Of a stretch of 10,088 nt of DNA, positions 6,032-10,088 are shown one piece after another. The position numbers were made by a program, and so were the translations under genes. Source of the DNA: Bifidobacterium breve. Lineage in GTDB: Bacteria; Actinomycetota; Actinomycetes; S36-B12. Location: assembly GCA_945870085.1 (NCBI GenBank), contig CAMBQX010000053.1, positions 1 through 10,088 of the forward strand, read 5' to 3'. The notes under the pieces are model-generated. The model did not search any database and was not told where the DNA came from. It saw only the letters and a list, made by a program, of their open reading frames with translations. The stretch's first letter is position 1; each line of letters begins with the position of its first letter.

Positions 6032-7102
6032 ATGACCACAACGAACGCTGATTCCGCGGTGCTGGGCAAATTGTCGCTACTGGACCGGTTCTTGCCGGTC
6101 TGGATTCTCGTTGCCATGGCACTGGGCCTGGGGCTGGGAAAATTGGTCCCTGGCATTCAATCAGCCCTTGACTCGGTGAGCATCGGAGAAACCTCACTAC
6201 CAATTGCCCTGGGCCTGATGCTGATGATGTATCCGGTACTAGCCAAAGTCCGCTATGAAGAGATGGGGCATGTCGCCGGGGATCGGCGGTTACTCTGGCT
6301 TTCACTGCTGCTTAACTGGGTGATCGGCCCGGCCTTGATGTTCGTGCTCGCCTGGACTTTCTTGCCGGATCAACCAGCATTTCGTACCGGACTAATAGTG
6401 ATCGGGCTGGCTCGTTGTATCGCCATGGTGCTGATCTGGAATGACCTCGCCTGTGGTGATAGCGAGGCAGCCGCGTTGCTAGTCGCAATCAACTCTGTAT
6501 TCCAAATTCTTGCATACGCGCTACTCGGAACATTTTATCTGAAGATTCTGCCAGGCTGGCTCGGCCTTGATACCCAGGATGTGCAATTTTCAACTTGGGA
6601 TATCACCAAAGCCGTCCTCATCTTCCTTGGTATACCCTTGGTTGCCGGCTATCTGACCAGGCGCATCGGATTAAGGGCTAAAGGCCGCGTTTGGTACGAG
6701 GAGAAATTCATCCCACGTATTAGTCCATTTGCCTTGTACGGGCTGCTTTTTACGATCATCATCATGTTCGCACTGCAAGGCGATGCGATAATCAGCAGCC
6801 CTATTTCAGTTCTTAATATTGCCATCCCGCTACTTGTCTACTTCATAATCATGTGGGGTGTTTCATTTTTCCTTGGAATCAAGAGCAAACTCGGCTACCC
6901 CAAGACCGCCACCTTGGCATTTACCGCGGCCGGCAATAACTTCGAACTCGCTATTGCCGTCTCAGTCGGTGTGTGGGGTGTTACGTCAGGGCAAGCTTTA
7001 GCCGGAGTCATTGGGCCATTGATTGAGGTACCTGCGTTAGTCGCCTTGGTTTACGTGTCGCTTTGGCTGATGCGCCGATTGGCAGAAAAACGAACTAGTT
7101 GA
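6032..7102 (+). CDS. acr3: ACR3-family arsenite efflux transporter
   Basis: A 356-residue integral membrane carrier exporting As(III), and in some members Sb(III), driven by the proton motive force. About ten hydrophobic segments are spread through the sequence, as in the family. Key residues match characterised ACR3 proteins: Cys129 in GLARCIAMVLIWNDLA, the thiol required for arsenite transport in the Alkaliphilus protein, and Glu305 in AAGNNFELAIAV, with Glu332 in GPLIEVPALVALV. YPVLAKVRYEE (67-77), KFIPRISP (225-232) and FLGIKSK near 280 are also typical. An AGGA 7 nt before the ATG supports the start. It is divergent from the lipoprotein (125-bp spacer) and overlaps the end of the convergent hydrolase by 8 bp. 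No arsR regulator, arsC reductase or arsM lies beside it in this window, and no clear ArsR-type dyad was seen upstream. Family assignment is firm; arsenite as the physiological substrate is inferred from these residues. Confidence 0.95.
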   Translation: MTTTNADSAVLGKLSLLDRFLPVWILVAMALGLGLGKLVPGIQSALDSVSIGETSLPIALGLMLMMYPVLAKVRYEEMGHVAGDRRLLWLSLLLNWVIGPALMFVLAWTFLPDQPAFRTGLIVIGLARCIAMVLIWNDLACGDSEAAALLVAINSVFQILAYALLGTFYLKILPGWLGLDTQDVQFSTWDITKAVLIFLGIPLVAGYLTRRIGLRAKGRVWYEEKFIPRISPFALYGLLFTIIIMFALQGDAIISSPISVLNIAIPLLVYFIIMWGVSFFLGIKSKLGYPKTATLAFTAAGNNFELAIAVSVGVWGVTSGQALAGVIGPLIEVPALVALVYVSLWLMRRLAEKRTS

Positions 7103-8072
7103 ACGGCCGCAGAAATTCGTATCTTTGCTGCATAGCTAATTGGGCGATCCGTGATTTCGGTGCGACCACCTCGTAGCCGTGTGGGCACCCGGGGCGCAGG
7201 TGCAATTGAACATTGCCGCCGGCATCTCGAATACGCGAGGCGAAATTGACATCTTCGTCGTGGAAGATATCTAGGTCACCAACCTCGATATAGATCGGCG
7301 GCAGCCCCCCTAACTGTGTTGCCCGCGCGGGGGCTGCATAAGCCGACACCTCCCCTGGTGCCATCTCACGGAGCAGGCAACGCCAACCGGTGATGTTGTC
7401 GTCATAGGTCCAAATAATGAATGGGCCGGTGAGTTTTGGCCCCGAGACCGGTGAAGCTATCGTGCGATCATCAAGCATTGGGTAGATGAGCATCGCGGAA
7501 CTTAACCCACAACCTTCATCACGGGCCTTCAGCAGCACGCCGGCGGCAATGCCTCCTCCCGCGCTATCCCCCGCGATACCAATTCGCTCGGGCTCGATGG
7601 CAAGCTCACCATAATTTTCACGCGCCCAGCGCACGCCTGCACTTACATCTTCGATTGCGGCGGGGAATGGATACTCCGGTGCCAATCGATAGTCCACCGA
7701 CAAGATGGCAATGTCGGCGAATGATGCGTATTTTGAACACACTGAGTCATAGGCGTCAACCGTGCCCATAATCATGCCGCCGCCGTGCACGTAGACGATG
7801 AGTGCGAGCGACCTGCTCCCGCGCTTTCGATAAAGGCGCAGCGGCAAGGTGGTGCCATCAGGCCGGGGACAAATGAAATTGGATATCTCAACATCAACTG
7901 GCGGAGGTAAAATTTTTGCCGAAAGTTTTGCTAATTTGACTTGCCGCGCCGTTGAAATGGCGCGCCGGCCGGCCCAATCTCCAACAGGAAGGGGCTTTGA
8001 CAGGCCGATTCTCGGGATCAACTTAACCGCGGCCCAACGAACCTGCGCATCTATTTTTGGAGTCTTCTTCAT
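7095..8072 (-). CDS. Alpha/beta hydrolase, hormone-sensitive lipase (family IV) type esterase
   Basis: A 325-residue carboxylesterase-like enzyme of the HSL group, alpha/beta-hydrolase fold 3. The oxyanion-hole motif HGGG is at 96-99, followed by VDYRLAPEYPFPAAIEDV (126-143), a hallmark of this group. The nucleophile elbow GDSAGG places catalytic Ser at 170. The acid is probably Asp268 in GDLDIFHDED, and the base His298 in CPHGYEV. The N-terminal 60 residues form the usual cap region and are rich in Arg/Lys; no signal peptide is evident, so it is probably cytoplasmic. The ATG at 8072 has only a weak purine-rich stretch before it. It is transcribed in the same direction as the upstream SHOCT gene, with an imperfect hairpin between them, and converges on acr3 with an 8-bp overlap. 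Substrate is unknown; family members hydrolyse short-chain esters, lactones or amides. Confidence 0.93.
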   Translation of the reverse strand: MKKTPKIDAQVRWAAVKLIPRIGLSKPLPVGDWAGRRAISTARQVKLAKLSAKILPPPVDVEISNFICPRPDGTTLPLRLYRKRGSRSLALIVYVHGGGMIMGTVDAYDSVCSKYASFADIAILSVDYRLAPEYPFPAAIEDVSAGVRWARENYGELAIEPERIGIAGDSAGGGIAAGVLLKARDEGCGLSSAMLIYPMLDDRTIASPVSGPKLTGPFIIWTYDDNITGWRCLLREMAPGEVSAYAAPARATQLGGLPPIYIEVGDLDIFHDEDVNFASRIRDAGGNVQLHLRPGCPHGYEVVAPKSRIAQLAMQQRYEFLRPFN

Positions 8073-8106
8073 TGACTTATTTCTTTAGGTGGTTCAATCA
8101 ACAGGA

Positions 8107-8136
8107 GCGGAGGACGCGATTATTCTCGCCCCCCGC
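8107..8136 (-). terminator. Imperfect hairpin downstream of the SHOCT gene
   Basis: GCGGAGG pairs with CCCCCGC (one mismatch); after a two-base bulge, GCGA pairs with TCGC around a 6-nt TTATTC loop. This gives about ten base pairs, mostly G-C, starting about 20 nt after the SHOCT stop. No T-tract follows on either strand; tail-less hairpins are common in actinobacteria but are weaker evidence. It also lies 35 nt upstream of the hydrolase ATG, so it could instead act in that leader. Confidence 0.4.
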
Positions 8137-8156
8137 ACCTGAAGGTGATGTCGAAA

Positions 8157-8537
8157 CTATGAAGCCAGTGCCTTCGCCTTGAGCGAATCGAAATCCTGCT
8201 GCGAGATGGTGCCCGCATCAAGTAGTGCCTTCGCTGAGGCGATCTGATCAGCCGGTGAGGTGGTGCCCGCCATCGACTTTATGTAGGCCTTCTGCTCACC
8301 CTGTGCCTGCTCTACCTGCTTCTGGCGGCGCCTTGCCATACCGTTACCGCGTGCGATCACGTAGATCAATACCGTAATCGGTGGCAAGAAGATCAAGAAG
8401 ATGATCCAGATCGCCTTGGCTAGGCCGCTTTCTTCATGGTCACTGAAAAGATCCAGCACCACCATGAAGTAGATCATAAAGAACATGATCATGAGGAAGA
8501 TGACGAGCAAAGTCCAGATGGACTCTCCGAGGTTCAT
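8157..8537 (-). CDS. Small membrane protein with PLDc_N-like and SHOCT domains
   Basis: A 126-residue protein. Two hydrophobic helices (about 8-30 and 41-63) flank a short polar stretch (DLFSDHEESGLAK). Together they resemble the PLDc_N domain found at the N-terminus of cardiolipin synthases and in many stand-alone small actinobacterial proteins; IFLPPITVLIYVIARG is the characteristic second helix and RG end. A basic Gln/Arg-rich linker (66-85) follows, then a C-terminal SHOCT domain (about 95-125) with ADQIASAKALLDAGTIS and FDSLKAKAL. No phospholipase D catalytic HKD motif is present, so this is not an enzyme fragment by itself. The start at 8537 has AAGGGAGA upstream with a spacing of about 10 nt. 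It follows nrdJ on the same strand after 73 bp, so it may be partly co-transcribed. Function is unknown; SHOCT domains are thought to mediate protein contacts. Confidence 0.88.
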   Translation of the reverse strand: MNLGESIWTLLVIFLMIMFFMIYFMVVLDLFSDHEESGLAKAIWIIFLIFLPPITVLIYVIARGNGMARRRQKQVEQAQGEQKAYIKSMAGTTSPADQIASAKALLDAGTISQQDFDSLKAKALAS

Positions 8538-8610
8538 GAGATTGAGTCTCCCTTAATGTAGGTGTTCTCCAACCCTAGCAAGCATGTCTAGTCTGTGACG
8601 CGACCCCCGA

Positions 8611-10088
8611 TTAGCTACAACCCGAAGTGCTCCCGCACCCTTCACAGACGTAGCAGCTACCCGCCGGGCGCATCTTGATGCCGCAGGTCATGCAAAGTGG
8701 TGCATCAGAGGCGGTACCGGTGATCTCTTCTAGTAGCTCAGCACTCGAACGTGCCTTGCTAGCAGCCTTTGCCGGGGCCGCTTCTGCCACTGCCTCTTCA
8801 AGTACTTCAGCAATATCAACATCAAGATCAGCCGAAGCAGCTGGAGCGTATTGCGCATAATTGGCTTCCACCGTTGCCGCCCGCTCATCGGCGCTGTGAA
8901 TACCAAGGGCAGCGCGCTTTTCATAAGGTAGATAATCCAACGCCAGACGCCGGAAGATGTAGTCCATGATCGATTGCGATATTCGAATATCTGGGTCATC
9001 GGTCATGCCCGCCGGTTCGAAGCGCATATTCACGAACTTGCTGACAAAGGCTTCCAGCGGTACGCCGTACTGCAGCGCAATACTGATAGCTATCGAGAAC
9101 GCATCCATCACCCCGGCGAGGGTTGAACCTTGCTTACCGAGTTTGAGGAATACTTCACCAAGACCATCATCTGGGTAGCTTCCCGCGGTCATGTACCCCT
9201 CAGCACCGGCCACCGAGAAGCTTGTTGTCAGGCTCGGGCGAGACTTTGGCAACCGCCTGCGGGTTGGCTGCCCCACAAGGTATTCGATGGCTTCAGCCGT
9301 AGCGTCAACAATCTCATCTACCTTTGCGGTTTTGAATTCCGATAGTGGTTGACCAACCTTGCAGTTATCACGATAAATTGCCAGCGCCTTGAGCCCATAT
9401 TTCCAGCCTTGGAAGTAAACCTCTTCAACTTCTTCGACCGTCGCCGACTGCGGCATATTGACGGTCTTCGAAATCGCTCCCGAGAGGAAGGGCTGCGCGG
9501 CCGCCATCATGCGAACATGGCCCATTGGAGTAATGGAGCGAACTCCCATTGCGGTGTCAAAGACCGGATAATGCTCGGTCTTAAGGCCTGGAGCATCGAC
9601 TACGTGCCCGTTCTCGGAGATGAACTCCACGATGGCTTCGACCGTCTCCTCGGTGTAACCGAGGCGGCGGAGTGCGCGTGGGATCGTTTGGTTGACGATC
9701 TGCATCGAGCCACCACCAACAAGTTTCTTGAACTTAACGAGCGAGAAGTCTGGTTCAATGCCCGTGGTGTCGCAGTCCATCATGAACCCGATGGTGCCGG
9801 TCGGTGCAAGAACGGAAGCTTGCGCATTGCGCCAGCCGTTCTTTTCGCCGATTTTGAGTGCCTGCTGCCATTGACCATGTGCGACCTTCATGACCGAAGT
9901 ATCGAGAGTGGTAACTCCACGCACATTGTCGTTAGCTGACGCGTGCTTACGCATCACGCGCTTGTGACCGCTCTCGTTACGCGCGTAGCCCTCGTACGGC
10001 CCCACGATGCCCGCAAGTTCGGCACTGCGCTTATAGGCGGTTCCGGTCATAACCGAGGTGATTGCCGCCGCCAGCGCACGACCGCCGT
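8611..10088 (-). CDS. nrdJ: B12-dependent (class II) ribonucleotide reductase, C-terminal part (N-terminus beyond right edge)
   Basis: Reduces ribonucleotides to deoxyribonucleotides using adenosylcobalamin, without oxygen. The minus-strand frame stays open to the right edge: upstream of the Met at 10050 it reads RGGRALAAAITSV, continuing the barrel, so that Met is internal and roughly the first half of a ~900-residue protein is missing. Recognisable stretches are LAPTGTIGFMMDCDTTGIEPD, VGGGSMQIVNQTIPRALRRLGY, GHVRMMAAAQPFLSGAISKTVNMP, YFQGWKYGLKALAIYRD, and a TSCPD-type domain from RRLPKSRPSLTTSF through ISIALQYGVPLEAFVSKFVNMRFEPAG. After an acidic, Ala-rich linker the last 27 residues hold six cysteines, including CMTC and CYVCEGC, ending GCS: the zinc-ribbon-like tail that passes electrons from thioredoxin to the active-site disulfide. 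The TAA at 8611 is followed by 73 bp before the SHOCT gene, without a clear terminator. Confidence 0.97.
   Translation of the reverse strand, partial: GGRALAAAITSVMTGTAYKRSAELAGIVGPYEGYARNESGHKRVMRKHASANDNVRGVTTLDTSVMKVAHGQWQQALKIGEKNGWRNAQASVLAPTGTIGFMMDCDTTGIEPDFSLVKFKKLVGGGSMQIVNQTIPRALRRLGYTEETVEAIVEFISENGHVVDAPGLKTEHYPVFDTAMGVRSITPMGHVRMMAAAQPFLSGAISKTVNMPQSATVEEVEEVYFQGWKYGLKALAIYRDNCKVGQPLSEFKTAKVDEIVDATAEAIEYLVGQPTRRRLPKSRPSLTTSFSVAGAEGYMTAGSYPDDGLGEVFLKLGKQGSTLAGVMDAFSIAISIALQYGVPLEAFVSKFVNMRFEPAGMTDDPDIRISQSIMDYIFRRLALDYLPYEKRAALGIHSADERAATVEANYAQYAPAASADLDVDIAEVLEEAVAEAAPAKAASKARSSAELLEEITGTASDAPLCMTCGIKMRPAGSCYVCEGCGSTSGCS

Noticed and set aside
7092..7099. AACTAGTT palindrome at the acr3/esterase junction
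   Set aside because: Only 8 bp, within coding sequence of both genes, with no stem long enough for a terminator.
8730..9939. Open frames of up to 196 codons opposite or out of frame with nrdJ
   Set aside because: They overlap a strongly conserved nrdJ sequence and show no independent family features.

Overview
The window looks like chromosomal DNA of a moderate-GC actinomycete (Actinomycetota). Genes are tightly packed on both strands. The protein repertoire fits that group: pyruvate phosphate dikinase, a B12-dependent class II ribonucleotide reductase with a C-terminal cysteine tail, an ACR3-type arsenite exporter, a class I-type bacterial P450 and an Ala-rich lipoprotein. Strong AAAGGAG ribosome-binding sites precede several starts. 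I see no rRNA, tRNA, transposase, integrase or CRISPR array. The lineage assignment is inference from protein style; I cannot name a genus.

Layout from left to right: (1) the N-terminal 548 residues of ppdK, minus strand, running off the left edge; (2) a 566-base gene-free spacer (1645-2210) holding an array of 31-bp tandem repeats and scattered copies of its TACAAGG core; (3) a plus-strand AKR5-type aldo-keto reductase; (4) a minus-strand block transcribed lipoprotein -> YghZ/Gpr-type aldo-keto reductase -> cytochrome P450, whose P450 end overlaps the end of the first aldo-keto reductase by 8 bp; (5) a plus-strand ACR3 arsenite exporter, divergent from the lipoprotein; (6) a minus-strand HSL-family alpha/beta hydrolase whose end overlaps the ACR3 end by 8 bp; (7) a small PLDc_N/SHOCT membrane protein, minus strand; (8) the C-terminal ~490 residues of nrdJ, minus strand, running off the right edge.

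ppdK (pyruvate/PEP interconversion) and nrdJ (dNTP supply) are core metabolism. The middle is more accessory: two aldo-keto reductases, a P450 and a carboxylesterase-like hydrolase could together handle carbonyl, hydroxyl and ester chemistry on small organic compounds, but no shared substrate can be read from the sequence and no ferredoxin or ferredoxin reductase for the P450 lies in the window. The exporter stands without an arsR or arsC neighbour here. The most unexplained structure is the hierarchical repeat array in the ppdK/aldo-keto reductase spacer. The most unusual gene arrangement is the uncharacterised lipoprotein that sits 3 nt upstream of the gpr-like gene. I did not find a convincing novel multi-gene system beyond these.
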